A DNA stretch of 64,000 nucleotides from Moesziomyces globuligerus. Lineage: Eukaryota > Basidiomycota > Ustilaginomycetes > Ustilaginales > Ustilaginaceae. Below the pieces are notes generated by a model. The model made no database searches and had not been told where the DNA came from. It saw only the letters and a list, made by a program, of their open reading frames with translations. Below are positions 41,167 through 51,300 of this stretch, one piece after another. Position 1 is the stretch's first letter, and every line of letters begins with the position of its first letter. Made by a program: the position numbers and the translations under genes. The stretch covers positions 186,001 through 250,000 of the forward strand of contig JARVLF010000008.1 in assembly GCA_030849465.1 (NCBI GenBank). Direction: 5' to 3'.

Positions 41167-42349
41167 AACCACCTCTGCATCCTCACGCCTTGTATTACTA
41201 GACGCCCCTTGACCTTGATGTCCAACGCGGCCGCCGGAATCGCGCTGGCATCGTGCTTGCAGCCTCTTCTCGCGCGGCGTGTGCCAAGACGATCCTCTGA
41301 CAGCGCCATCTCGAAGCGTCGATCGCTGTGAGCTGGTGAGGATGGAGACAAAACTCTTTTTTGCGCGTTCGAATGAAGCTGGGAGCCTCTGCAACCAGTC
41401 GACGGCATTGCCTTGGTACTGTGAAGTGCGCATGTCTTGGACCGATACGGGCTGATGTTGATCGTGCAGCCTCGGGTGCGTTACGGGACGACATCCGAGC
41501 CAAGGCATGGCCACGAAGCACGAAGCACGAAGCACGGGGCACATTGGGGAGACGAACTCGTCGAGGTGTGCGAGCGGACGAGGTGCGTATGTTGAAGCTG
41601 GTCGGTTGAAATGCAGGCATGGATGCGAGTCGCATCTCTCTGGTCTTTCAGGCACGCCGGATTGCTCGGACTTTGCCATTGCGAGCGATGTTGTGGACAA
41701 GGAGGCGATGGGGGAGGGGTGGAGATGGAGAAGCGTTTGGCTGGCTTTGGACCCCGGTTCACGCCGATCTGCACCCAAAACGACGCTTGGGATCTTGGAG
41801 AGAGTAATGACGATGATTCGGTGGACATGCAGGCATCGAGCACGCTCAACTGCACGCCGACGTGCGGCGTGACGCGCTTTTGCCCGACTCGATGGCACAA
41901 CTTTTGCCCAAGACACCAGCGCAGATGTAGATAGGCCTCATGGTGATTGTCACCTTGTGCCCCGCCGCAGCAATCGCAGGAATCTCAGGTCCGATCCTTG
42001 GTGCAAGCCATCTCAACTCATCGTCGAGCGATGCAGACCTGCTCCTTGCGGCACCGACTCGAGGCGTGACACCGCTGAGCAAGGCGCACAAGCTTTGCAC
42101 GACCAAGACTCGACTGAAAGGGAGCGCACTGCAACGTGAGGGAATCATCATCGATGGTCGCACCCTTGCTCACGCAGCGGCTGTGCACCGGTGTAGCCAT
42201 GCATGATGGTTGCTCAGCCTGGCTTGGCGCTCAGGTCCTGAGGTTTGGCAACTCGAGCTTGGACCACACAGACTGGTGGCCAGAGACCGAGTTGGGGGTG
42301 ACGGCACGACCGCGGCAGGGGGCCATGACATTGATGCGGATGGCTGGGC
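41167..42349. other. Intergenic region between convergent uS12m and Spo71-like genes
   Basis: About 1.2 kb of 3' flanks. The open frames here are random-looking and overlap one another on both strands. Short cgaagcacgaagcacgaagcacg iterations occur at 41514-41537. I find no RNA gene or mobile element. Confidence 0.4.
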
Positions 42350-45300
42350 TCACGCACGCGCGTGTTCGGTGTCGCCGGCGTTTCTGAGCCTGGCTTCGCG
42401 CTCTCGATCGTCGCGGACGATGCGTTCGATCTCGTAGGCGATGGCGCGGACCCAGAGGTCGCGTTCGATCCTCGACCTGGCGCGCATGGCGGTGAACTTG
42501 TGCGTCTTGTCCTGCAGCGTCGGTACGCCGCCGACCGCTTTGCCCTTTTCGTCCGCCTCGTTGGACTGCGACTTTGGGTTGAGCACGCCGGGGTCCGCGG
42601 GGATGTTGACGCGTTCGGGACGGTAGCGGATGACAAAGGTGCAGTCCTCGTCGTCGTCGACGGCAAAGAGACCGTCGGCATAGATCCTCGGTACACGGTG
42701 TCGCTTGCCACTGTTCGACCCACCCCCACCCAACCCCGAGACCGCTTGGGCAGGTTCGGACCGGCCGTTCTTGAGCATGTCTTCGGTGAGTCTACCGCTG
42801 TAGACGTACGCATCGCGCAGGTGGATCACCGTCTCCTGACGTCGATGAAAGATGCCATTGTTCTGCCTCGCCCTCGACGTCCGCACCGACCTGACCAGCT
42901 TGAAGCACAGCAACCTCCCGGCGATCAGCACGTAGTCGCGCGCCTTGAACGCGCCGTAGCTGCTCTTCTTGACAAAGAGCCGGCCCGACCGCACAATGTT
43001 GCGGCACGCTTCGATCGCACACCAGTTCCAGATGTTGCCGAGGATGGGCGAGAGCTTCTGCTCGTCGAGGCCCTCGGCGCCGGGCATCTGCGTCCGACGA
43101 CCCTGCTGCAGCGCCTTGCGCAGCTCACCAATGTCGATGCCCGACGCATACATGAGCTCCATCGCATCCGCCCGCTCCCTCCGGCGCCAGTAGCGCACCA
43201 GCGCCGCCACACGCTCCACCCACTCGCGCGCCACGGGCGCGCTGAACGCCTCGAGCCGGATCGTCTTGCCGTTGGTCAGCGTGATCTCGATCTGGCGCGC
43301 GCGCCGCACCTCGCCCCCGTCGTCGGCGAGCTCGAGGCCCTCCTGCCCACCAATGTCGTTGACCGCATGCCTCTCATCCTCGTCGTCCGACTCGTCGTCC
43401 GACTCGTCGTCCTCGAGCTCCGCCGCCGCCGCGAGGTCGCCCTGCGCCTTTTCGGTCTCGACGGCAGACGCCTTTGCGCGCGCCTTGGCCGGGCGGCCGA
43501 GATCCTCCTCGCCCGGGCAGCGCACGGGACCGCTGCCGATCGTCTTGATGGTGTGGATGAGCTTGAGGTCGATGAAGCCGTCCGAGCCGCGGATCTGCTC
43601 GAACTGGCGGCGCCGCTCAAACGACTCGTACGCCGAGATCTGCGCCTGCAGCTCCTCCTCGGTCTCGGCCGGGTAGCTGATGGCCTCGAGCACGTTCTGG
43701 CGCAGCGTCGCCACGTCCTCGTCGCGGCGGGCCGCCTTGTTGGTGCCAACGAACTTGGCAAGGGCGCGCGCGAGCGCGCCTCGGTGGGCGGGCGCGGCGG
43801 CCTGGCTCGGCCTCCCCTGCGTTGCGCCGCTCGTCTTGGGCACGCGCATGTCGAGCGCCTCCTGCAGCTTGACCGCCAGATGGCGGTCCGGCGGGAACGT
43901 GCGCGCGGTGCGGCAGACGTACAGATGGCCGTCGTACGTCGTAAAGTAGAGCCGCGTCAGCGCGCCCGACACGGGCTTGACGCGCCACAGGAAGCCTTCG
44001 ATCGCAGGTGGCTCTTGCAGGAACTGGCCGGGCGCCGTCTCCACCGAGGTCGGATAGTGGGCGGCGGCCCGGAGCTCGAGGATCGAGGGATGCTTGTAAT
44101 CCGCCAGCAGGGCTCCGCACAGCACGGCCCAGTGCCGCGGCTCGTCCTCCACCGTTCTCTCGTTGACGACCCAATCGAGCTCGTTGCCGCGGCGCCAGGC
44201 GAGGTCGAGGCGGATGCCGCGCGCCTGCGATGCGACCATGAGGTCATGCCACTGCGGGATGCTCGCAAACAGCTTCCAAGCCATCGAGATGATGTTCTCG
44301 CGGTTGATCAGCTTGAAGCCCTCGCCGCCGTCCTGGGTCTGGCCGATGGAGCTGAGCGCCAACGCTCCGCGCTTGTCGCCGCTGAGCTGGCTGGCAGGTG
44401 TGCCCACGAGGCTCGCTCGTTCCACGGGCATGCTTTCCGGCACGGGGATCTTGATCTTGAGCCCGAACGACGGCACGTGCACCTCGAGCGAATCGGGGAT
44501 GTGTCCGCCAAGCTCCCTCCACAGCTCCCACATCCAGTCGATGGCCGCTGAGCGGGCGCGGCAGTCGAAGAGGACAATGTCCGTGCCCTGCCTGCGCAGA
44601 TGGATGCCCTTCCTGTGGTGGGCGGACAGCGACTTCCACGGCTGGTAGGTCAGGCAAAAGATCCCATCGATCGGCGAGTAGAGCGAGAGAAACGTCGAGC
44701 CGCGCGAGAGCGGGATGGTGGCACGGAGCTTGAGCCGATCGCCGTGTCCAACGAGCTTGCTCGTGAGCGACGGATCGGTCCAGAGCTCGAGCTTTCCCAT
44801 GCGGAAGACGACGATAAACTCGCGCCAATCCTCGTCGCGGACGGGGTACTTGCGTGCTTGGAGCTGGTCAAAGTCCTTGGGCAAATCCTCGTGCGGCGTC
44901 CAAGCCATCTTGACGAGCATGCGGTCCTTTTTCAGAACGCTTCTGCGCGTCAGAATGGTCGTCTCGCTGCCCGGCGACTCGCTGAAGACATCCGAGCCTT
45001 CTGCGAGCTCCGCGGACTGCAGCGCGTTGGGCTGGGGCCGCGCAAGCACCTCTTCGGGCGGGCGAGGCTGTGCATCTCCTGGAGCCGCGCCGGCCTGGGC
45101 CGAAGCCTGAGCCGGGTCGGCTTCACTTTTTCCAGCAAAGAGCGAAGTGGCGAAGCGGCTCTTGAGCGCAGGCCGCGGCGAGCCCGTATCGAACTTGACC
45201 GTCTTCCTGCGCTCGGTGCCGTTGGCCTCGCCCGCATTGCGAGCCGAGCTGGGGAGCAACGGACGCGTGCTAGCTGGACCCGTCTGCCGGACGCTGCCTT

Positions 45301-48300
45301 CGCTCGCCGGAGTCGCGTCCAGCGGGGAAGGACTCTGCTCGGTCAAGCGGGCAGCCTCCGGATCTGCGGGTTCGATGCCGGGTGTGAGTAGCTGCGGGGT
45401 CAAGGTCTGCCGGATGACGACGGCGTGGTCGCTAGCGGCATCAGGTGCGACATCCGGGCGCTGTCCAAGATCGCTCTTGCGACGCAGGAGCTGATGCACG
45501 AGCTCCGGATCGTTCTTCTCGACCGAGGCAGGCGGGGCCGGATGCGACAAGGCGTCCGTCCTCGTCATGGCCGGCGTTGCCTCCGACGCCAGACTCGAGG
45601 TGCGCGGCGCGTAGCTGTTGTACGTGGAGGCATTGTTGAACGAGACGTAGCCAGACTTCGAAGCTGCCGACGATTGGTCCGAGTCGGCCAGACTCGAGGA
45701 TCTCGCGACGATCTTGACGTTGGTGTCGCCGGTTGCTTTCAGCCCGCTGGCCTGATTTAGAGATGGGCTGTCCGAGGCGCTCTGGGCACGAGACGAGTCT
45801 TTGCCGTCTTGCTCTCTCGCTCCGGACGAGACTCTGCTGCGTTCAGACGCGCGCACCTTGGGCCCGGCGCCGAACTCTTGGGTGAGGGAAGACATCTTGG
45901 ACACGATCTCGCTCCAGCCCTGGCGCGCCTCGATGGCGAGCGGAGTGGCCTCGTCCGGACGCATGGACTGGACAGAAGCCGCCGACTCGTCGCACGAGAG
46001 CCTTCGGCGTGGAGGCGTCGTGCTGGTGGCGCGTCTCCTTTGCGAATCTGCCCCTTCTGCCGGAAGCTCTACGCGATCCGGATTCTGCAGACGGGCCGAA
46101 GGATTACTATCCCCGTTGGCAGGCGCTTCTGACGCCTTGTCGTCCGAGATGCCCTGCGCCTCCTGTGCGAGCAGGGTGATGACGCCGTCTGGACTGTGCT
46201 TGAGCTGGTCGACTTTGGCTGCATGCGCCTCGTGCTTCTCTCGCTGGTGCGCCGCTTCGGGCGATTCGTCGGCCTCGTCCGAGGCAGCCTGGTCGGAGAG
46301 ACGGCCGTCGTCGCCGCACGAGCACGGATTCGCCCTGTGCAGATCGTCGCGCCGCGAGTCGAGGATGTCCCAAAAGCGCTTGCCGATCTGGAAGCTGGCG
46401 CCGACCCACTTTGTGCCGCCGGCGCTTGTGCCCACGGCGCCGGGGACGAGGCCTGGCACGGCGGTGGAAGAGGCGAGATCGCCAAACGAGGCTTCGGTGC
46501 CGCTGACCGAGGTCTGACGATGCGGGTCGCGATGCATCGACGCATAGCTGGTCGATCGGGCGGGTCGGCGCGAGCGCACCGCGAACGGCGAAGCGCGCTT
46601 TCGTGAACGGACGGGGGACGAAGCGTCGGCGCCAGACGCCTCGCGCAACGAGTTGGTGCGCGTAGGACCCAACTTGCGACGGAGGCTGCGGCTGGGTACG
46701 GAGCTGTTGCGCTTGGAGGCGCGTCGAAAGCTGCCACCGGCAAAGAACTTGCGCGCGAGGGTGGAGGTGTTGCCAGCGGTGGCGCCGAAGCTGCCCTCTG
46801 TGGCGATGGTGCCGACGGTGTTGAAGGTGCCCGCGGTCGAAGCCCTGCTGACGCGAGTCTGGCGCGAGTATTCACGCGGATGGTCGACGGCGCGTGGGAG
46901 GTGAGGCGCAGCGGCGCCAGTGGCATGTCGAGGTGATTGTACGGTGCTCGGTTCGCGGCTGAAGGTTAAGGAGCGTTTGGTGGGGAGGCCTCTGCCGATA
47001 CTCGGCAGCCTGTTGTAGCTCTGCTGCTGCTGGGCTGTGTCGATTGCTGGTTCGCCATCTTGAGAAGCTTCGGCATTGACATGAGCATCCGGCGCCAGGC
47101 TCGAGTGCTCCCAGGTAGGATGGAGGAGGTCATCTTGTTGGGGCCTGGCGGAGGCGAAGGCGTGCGAAGACGGCGGATCTGACTCGGCGCTGCTGGACAA
47201 AGAAGGCTGGTGCCGAAGCACATGACGGTTGTGGGCGTTGGCGATCTCGTCGCTCTTGCGAATGATGGTGGTCTCGTTGCTGGTATTGAGGGCGCGTCGC
47301 TCGGGGTCGAACGTCTCGGTTGGGGTTGAGAAAGTGTCGAAGCCGGCAGGCGAGTTGGGCGCCGAGATGGCCTCTTCGATCTCGTCGAGGGGCAGATCGA
47401 GGATGGGGAGGGCGAGAGAGGCGGTATTTGGGGAGGAAGAGGCGAGGGTGGATGCGGGTGATCTGGAGCCTTCCGAGCCGATCCTGCGCTGTTGTCGGAG
47501 GGCGGCGACTCGGAGATTGTCTGCGCTGCGTACATTGTGAATGTTGCTGCCTATGCGCTCGTCGGTGGTGTGCCGGTTGAGGGGGGAGAGAGTTGTGCCC
47601 GGAGTGGATGGTCTGAGGATGGAGGCCGGGGGCGCGAGGGAGGAGCTGGCGACGGCGTTGGCGAGGGGTGTGGATGTGGTGGGGAAGGACTGGTTGCTCC
47701 TGCGTGTGAGCAGGCCGAGCCTTCGCTTGGACGGGCTGACAGGACGGGACGAGGGAGCTGCTTGGCCGTCGGAGGCGGACTGGGGGCGGCGAGCGGTCTC
47801 GGAGTCGCTGAGTGCGGCGCGGTGGAGGGAATTTGCGCTAACGAACGAGGCGTTGGAAAGGATCGAGGTGGAGGACGGGTCTCTGTTGACTATGCGTCGC
47901 GGTGGCGGTGGCGGCGAAAGCGTAGCCGCCTCTTTGCGGGTAGCAGGCGAGGAGGGTGGTGAGATGGGAGATTGGAGCTGTCGCTGCTGATGCTGATGCT
48001 GTTGATTCTGGGGCGAAGTGAGGAAGGGATCGCTGAAGCTGTGCGACTGCGATTGCGATTGCGGTTGCGGTTGCGGTTGCGGTTGCGAGTTGAACTGTGA
48101 GTGTTGAGGACGAGCATAGTCTGCGGCTGTGACGTTTTGCGGGGAAGCGAGCGAGGCGGATGGTTCGTCCTGGTTGGGTTGAGGGTGGTAGGAGCCGTCC
48201 TCTGCGATGGCCTTTGCGATGGCCCTGGCAGCTGATGCGGGGACGGGTAGGGGCCCGATGAAGTGACGAACGGTGGAGTGGCAGGCGGGTGTGACGAGGG

Positions 48301-48487
48301 AGGTCGAGTCTGCGGGATGGTTGGTGGGGACGCTGGCGGTGGAGTGAGAATGCTGGAGGATGGGGTGGCATTTCGTGCAACGTTGCTTGGCCGGTGGGAA
48401 CTGGAGCGAAGAGGTGGCAGCGTCGCGGGAGGCGGCTTGCTCGAAAGCGTGTGCGAGGGGTGGCCGCTGTGGGCGAGAGGGAGTCAT
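42350..48487 (-). CDS. Very large Spo71/Mug56-like PH-domain protein
   Basis: A single exon of 2045 residues. The first 1150 or so residues are disordered, Ser/Pro/Ala/Arg-rich, with a QPQPQPQPQS repeat near residue 140. The folded C-terminal 850 residues carry PH-like modules: one with DEDWREFIVVFRMGKLELWTD (about 1195-1290), a second starting EGFLWRVKP with YFTTYDGHLYVCR (about 1485-1540) and completed by LEAFSAPVAREWVERV after an acidic insert, and a third with SGRLFVKKSSYGAFKARDYVL ... ERDLWVRAIAYEIE (about 1825-2030). This layout resembles Spo71 and fission yeast Mug56, membrane-associated proteins of spore-membrane formation; I infer phosphoinositide binding. The start at 48487 (MTPSRPQRP) was chosen because the upstream open stretch looks like leader. 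Confidence 0.72.
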   Translation of the reverse strand: MTPSRPQRPPLAHAFEQAASRDAATSSLQFPPAKQRCTKCHPILQHSHSTASVPTNHPADSTSLVTPACHSTVRHFIGPLPVPASAARAIAKAIAEDGSYHPQPNQDEPSASLASPQNVTAADYARPQHSQFNSQPQPQPQPQSQSQSHSFSDPFLTSPQNQQHQHQQRQLQSPISPPSSPATRKEAATLSPPPPPRRIVNRDPSSTSILSNASFVSANSLHRAALSDSETARRPQSASDGQAAPSSRPVSPSKRRLGLLTRRSNQSFPTTSTPLANAVASSSLAPPASILRPSTPGTTLSPLNRHTTDERIGSNIHNVRSADNLRVAALRQQRRIGSEGSRSPASTLASSSPNTASLALPILDLPLDEIEEAISAPNSPAGFDTFSTPTETFDPERRALNTSNETTIIRKSDEIANAHNRHVLRHQPSLSSSAESDPPSSHAFASARPQQDDLLHPTWEHSSLAPDAHVNAEASQDGEPAIDTAQQQQSYNRLPSIGRGLPTKRSLTFSREPSTVQSPRHATGAAAPHLPRAVDHPREYSRQTRVSRASTAGTFNTVGTIATEGSFGATAGNTSTLARKFFAGGSFRRASKRNSSVPSRSLRRKLGPTRTNSLREASGADASSPVRSRKRASPFAVRSRRPARSTSYASMHRDPHRQTSVSGTEASFGDLASSTAVPGLVPGAVGTSAGGTKWVGASFQIGKRFWDILDSRRDDLHRANPCSCGDDGRLSDQAASDEADESPEAAHQREKHEAHAAKVDQLKHSPDGVITLLAQEAQGISDDKASEAPANGDSNPSARLQNPDRVELPAEGADSQRRRATSTTPPRRRLSCDESAASVQSMRPDEATPLAIEARQGWSEIVSKMSSLTQEFGAGPKVRASERSRVSSGAREQDGKDSSRAQSASDSPSLNQASGLKATGDTNVKIVARSSSLADSDQSSAASKSGYVSFNNASTYNSYAPRTSSLASEATPAMTRTDALSHPAPPASVEKNDPELVHQLLRRKSDLGQRPDVAPDAASDHAVVIRQTLTPQLLTPGIEPADPEAARLTEQSPSPLDATPASEGSVRQTGPASTRPLLPSSARNAGEANGTERRKTVKFDTGSPRPALKSRFATSLFAGKSEADPAQASAQAGAAPGDAQPRPPEEVLARPQPNALQSAELAEGSDVFSESPGSETTILTRRSVLKKDRMLVKMAWTPHEDLPKDFDQLQARKYPVRDEDWREFIVVFRMGKLELWTDPSLTSKLVGHGDRLKLRATIPLSRGSTFLSLYSPIDGIFCLTYQPWKSLSAHHRKGIHLRRQGTDIVLFDCRARSAAIDWMWELWRELGGHIPDSLEVHVPSFGLKIKIPVPESMPVERASLVGTPASQLSGDKRGALALSSIGQTQDGGEGFKLINRENIISMAWKLFASIPQWHDLMVASQARGIRLDLAWRRGNELDWVVNERTVEDEPRHWAVLCGALLADYKHPSILELRAAAHYPTSVETAPGQFLQEPPAIEGFLWRVKPVSGALTRLYFTTYDGHLYVCRTARTFPPDRHLAVKLQEALDMRVPKTSGATQGRPSQAAAPAHRGALARALAKFVGTNKAARRDEDVATLRQNVLEAISYPAETEEELQAQISAYESFERRRQFEQIRGSDGFIDLKLIHTIKTIGSGPVRCPGEEDLGRPAKARAKASAVETEKAQGDLAAAAELEDDESDDESDDEDERHAVNDIGGQEGLELADDGGEVRRARQIEITLTNGKTIRLEAFSAPVAREWVERVAALVRYWRRRERADAMELMYASGIDIGELRKALQQGRRTQMPGAEGLDEQKLSPILGNIWNWCAIEACRNIVRSGRLFVKKSSYGAFKARDYVLIAGRLLCFKLVRSVRTSRARQNNGIFHRRQETVIHLRDAYVYSGRLTEDMLKNGRSEPAQAVSGLGGGGSNSGKRHRVPRIYADGLFAVDDDEDCTFVIRYRPERVNIPADPGVLNPKSQSNEADEKGKAVGGVPTLQDKTHKFTAMRARSRIERDLWVRAIAYEIERIVRDDREREARLRNAGDTEHARA
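48058..48095 (-). repeat. GGTTGC/GCAACC coding repeat (Gln-Pro)
   Basis: Consecutive ggttgc hexamers on the plus strand encode a QPQPQP segment of the Spo71-like protein on the minus strand, continuing into cgattg units that encode Gln-Ser pairs. Confidence 0.8.
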
Positions 48488-49002
48488 GATGAGCAGCTGG
48501 TGCGCATGACGAAGAAGAGCGAGTAGGGAGGAGGAGAGTTGGGAAGGACCAAGCTGGCTCGTGTCTCTCTGGCTTGTTTTCGGATCGACGGTGCGTGTGC
48601 TGGGCTCGTGGGCTGCTTCGGCCACTTTGGGAAAGCACGCAGGCCAGGATGCAGCGGCGTGCATGGCTTGGCCTTTCCTCCACTTGGCCGACCGAGCTCA
48701 CCTGGCCCCTGAAGATCCAAAATCACAAATCACAAATCACACGCAAACCCGCGCCAACACCAACACGGCCTTGTTGCAATCACAATCAATCACCGGCAAT
48801 CACCCGATCCATCCCATCTCATCATGCATCTCTCGGATGGCTGCCGACAGACCAGCGACTGTGTCGAGCTGTCGAGCTGTCGAGCTGTCGAGCTGTCGAG
48901 CTGCGCATAGACAGCTGCGAGAGAGAGACAAAGAGAGGCTTCCATGTTCCACGCAATCTTGAGGTCTAACAATGCATCTAGCTCGAGTGGGAGTGTGGTC
49001 TT
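48488..49002. promoter_or_regulatory. Upstream region of the Spo71-like gene, with two short tandem repeats
   Basis: 515 bp containing the Spo71-like promoter on the left and the IPMK 3' flank on the right. It holds an ATCACAA heptamer triplicated at about 48723-48743 and an 8-bp gtcgagct repeat of about five units at 48862-48903. There is no gene. Confidence 0.5.
48862..48903. repeat. GTCGAGCT octamer tandem repeat
   Basis: Five near-perfect copies of gtcgagct. The unit contains AGCT and can pair with itself, so the run may form hairpins. Confidence 0.85.
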
Positions 49003-50066
49003 CTAGGCCTCGAGACGCTCGAGCTGCTGTCGAGCCAGTTGGAGCACAGTGGTGAGGCCGAGGAGGACGCCCTGGTCTGGGCCCTCACCGGGGACGAGCG
49101 TAGCATGGCCAAAGTCGATGAGCCTCACCTTGGCCCGCGTGTCTCGAGCGCTGCGCGCATCGCCCTCGTATACAAGCAGTAGCGAGGCGCCGCGGATGCG
49201 CACCTCGAGCTCGCCAAAGATGGCGTGCAGCGCTTCGAGGTCCGGCAGCATGTGCTCGCGCAGCATCGACGCCACCACCTCGTCCGGCAACCGAGGCAGA
49301 CGTCGCGCCGCGTTCGTGTCGCAGAGGCTCGTTCCGCGTAGCACGGCGTCTGCGCGTTCGGCATCGGTTGGCTCCGGACAGGCGAGGAGCATTCGCATCC
49401 CCAACGCCAACTCCTCTGGCCCGATCGTCTTGCCAAACGCCTTAGCTACCCGATGGAAACCCCCCGTAGCCGCATCGTACGTCTATCCACCACCATCAAG
49501 GAAACGACAGAGTCAGTGCGTGTTAGGATCGAGTGGGTTGCTGGTTGTGTGGGGGGATGACGTACCTGCCAACCGGTGAGACGGATACCGTGCGAGCCGC
49601 TGGTGGTGGTGGCCGCAGCGTCTTGCATGCGCTTCTGCTTCTCCGGCGTTGCGTCCTCGTCCCAGAGCTGCGTACCCAGCTTGATGTCGCAGACGTTGGG
49701 ATGCGCATATCCAAACGTCAGATTCTCCAGCACGATCCGCACCTCGTCGTCCTCCCGCTTGCCCGTCGAGTCGGTCTCTGCAGACTGCCGACCGATGTAC
49801 TCGGTCCAGCTCCCGTGACACTCTGGCATGAGCGTAAGCAGGCGTTTGAGCAGCTCCGTCTGCCGCTTCCCTACTGCTACCGATCCGGCGGCGGTGGTGC
49901 GGTTGGGCTCGGCAGCGTGACCGACTTGGCGGTAGAAGGCGAGCTCGCGCGCGAGGCAGGCCTTGACCACCAGCCGTCCGGCTTCGAGGCTCTGCACACC
50001 CTCCGCATGGCCTGCTACCTGGTTCGACAGCGGCTCGAGCGCGGGTGCACCAGATGCTGAGCTCAT
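49003..50066 (-). CDS. Inositol polyphosphate multikinase (ARG82/IPK2 family)
   Basis: Kinase that phosphorylates inositol tris- and tetrakisphosphate on the route to IP5 and IP6; in yeast Arg82 also regulates transcription. Exons 50066-49566 and 49482-49003 are joined by removal of an 83-nt intron (gtacgt...gatag, phase 0), giving 326 residues. The family signature PxxxDxKxG is PNVCDIKLG (about 121-129). LTFGYAHPNV, GIRLTGWQ, SLLLVYEGD and the metal-binding VRLIDFGHATLVPG are all recognisable. The exon join reads GWQ-TYDAATGGF, matching the family. The compact size favours IPMK over the larger Kcs1-type IP6 kinases. The start at 50066 (MSSASGAP) was chosen; an in-frame upstream ATG (50147) lies in leader-like sequence. 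It is head-to-head with the TTC1-like gene, 261 bp apart. Confidence 0.9.
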
Positions 50067-50327
50067 CGTCGCGGAAGCAATCTCAGAGTCCGCAGTGGGG
50101 TGGGGGATAAACGTCCCCCGTCCATGCGTGGATGCGTGGCGGCCCAAACCTTGTTTCCCCTCTCCAAGCCGAGCTGACTCGCGTCTCGCTTTCCGCCGCC
50201 GCGTTTCGAATGCCGCCTCACCTCCACCTCGAAAGCGCGGGGGCCGAAATCATCAGAACCCAACTCGCACAGCTCCTCATCCCTACCACCACATCCGCAA
50301 AAGCGTGCATTCCCAGCCAACTGCAAC

Positions 50328-51050
50328 ATGGCGGTGATCGAGGAGGTACACATCTCGGAGGAGGTGTACGAACTCAAGGCGCAGGCTAACCGCAAGTTTG
50401 CCGCCAAGGACTACGACGGTGCGCTCGCCGACTACCTCGATCTCCTCGCCCAGCTCCCCGCTCGACCACCCTCCCGGCCCGTCCAAGAACCTAGCCCATC
50501 GGGTGACGAGCAGAACTTTGATACAGATCGTTCTGAAAACGAGGAGCTATCTGAGCAATCTAATTCCACTCGATCGGATAAAGAAGCGACGGAGGAGACG
50601 GCGGAAGAGGAGGACGAGGTTCGTCGGATGCGGTCGGTGGTGTATGCCAATGTAGCGGCGGTGCATCTGCGACTCTCGCAGCCACGCGAAGCGGTGAAAG
50701 CGGCCAACGAATCGCTAGCAGACGATCCGCGATACGTCAAGGCGCTCTACCGACGTGCGCAGGCCAACGAAGCTCTCGGCAGTTGGGCCGGTCTCTCGGC
50801 CGCCCTCCAAGACCACCAATCCCTCCTCACCAACCCAGCCCTCCCAGCATCCACCAAACCCGACGTCCAATCCGCCATCACCCGCCTCGAACCAAAGGTG
50901 AAACAGGCCGCAGAGAGCGAAAAGGACGAAATGATCGCAAAGCTAAAGGGCCTCGGCGACTCGATCCTCGGCAACTTTGGCCTCAGCACAAACAACTTCA
51001 AGTTCACCCAGCAACCCTCGGGCGGCTACTCGATGAACTTTGTTCGTTGA
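50328..51050 (+). CDS. TTC1-like tetratricopeptide repeat protein
   Basis: A 240-residue protein with one TPR near the N-terminus (residues 10-42, ANRKFAAKDYDGALADYLDLL), an acidic disordered insert (about 50-95), and two further TPR units (about 100-170, VVYANVAAVHLRLSQPREAVKAANESLADDPRYVKALYRRAQANEAL). The C-terminal block LGNFGLSTNNFKFTQQPSGGYSMNFV matches the conserved ending of human TTC1, a TPR protein reported to bind chaperones and Ras/G-alpha proteins. A co-chaperone role here is an inference. It is single-exon. Its stop lies 250 bp from the stop of convergent VMS1. Confidence 0.88.
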   Translation: MAVIEEVHISEEVYELKAQANRKFAAKDYDGALADYLDLLAQLPARPPSRPVQEPSPSGDEQNFDTDRSENEELSEQSNSTRSDKEATEETAEEEDEVRRMRSVVYANVAAVHLRLSQPREAVKAANESLADDPRYVKALYRRAQANEALGSWAGLSAALQDHQSLLTNPALPASTKPDVQSAITRLEPKVKQAAESEKDEMIAKLKGLGDSILGNFGLSTNNFKFTQQPSGGYSMNFVR

Positions 51051-51300
51051 GCCCAAAACCATCCTTTCCTCCCCCAACTTTGCATCAAACCCTGCTTCTC
51101 AAGCCGCAGCTTTGCAGCTTTGTACTTGTACCTCTCGTCTCATTCTCAATCGCCCCTACGTTGATCGTCACCCGCCCTCACTTCCCATCAGACTCCTGCA
51201 TCCGTGTCAAATGCGTTCAGGTCAACATTGCGTTTCATGCACCATGCTCACCGCCACTCTTGAGGTCCGATGGAAAGCAAAAGCAGAGGAGGAGGCGGGA

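Noticed and set aside
42362..44551. 729-codon plus-strand frame
   Set aside because: Antisense to the conserved PH-domain part of the Spo71-like gene; Arg/Leu/Ala-rich noise.
48058..48095. GGTTGC hexamer run considered as an interstitial telomere-like repeat
   Set aside because: It is coding (Gln-Pro), and the unit does not match TTAGGG, the telomere repeat known in Ustilago.
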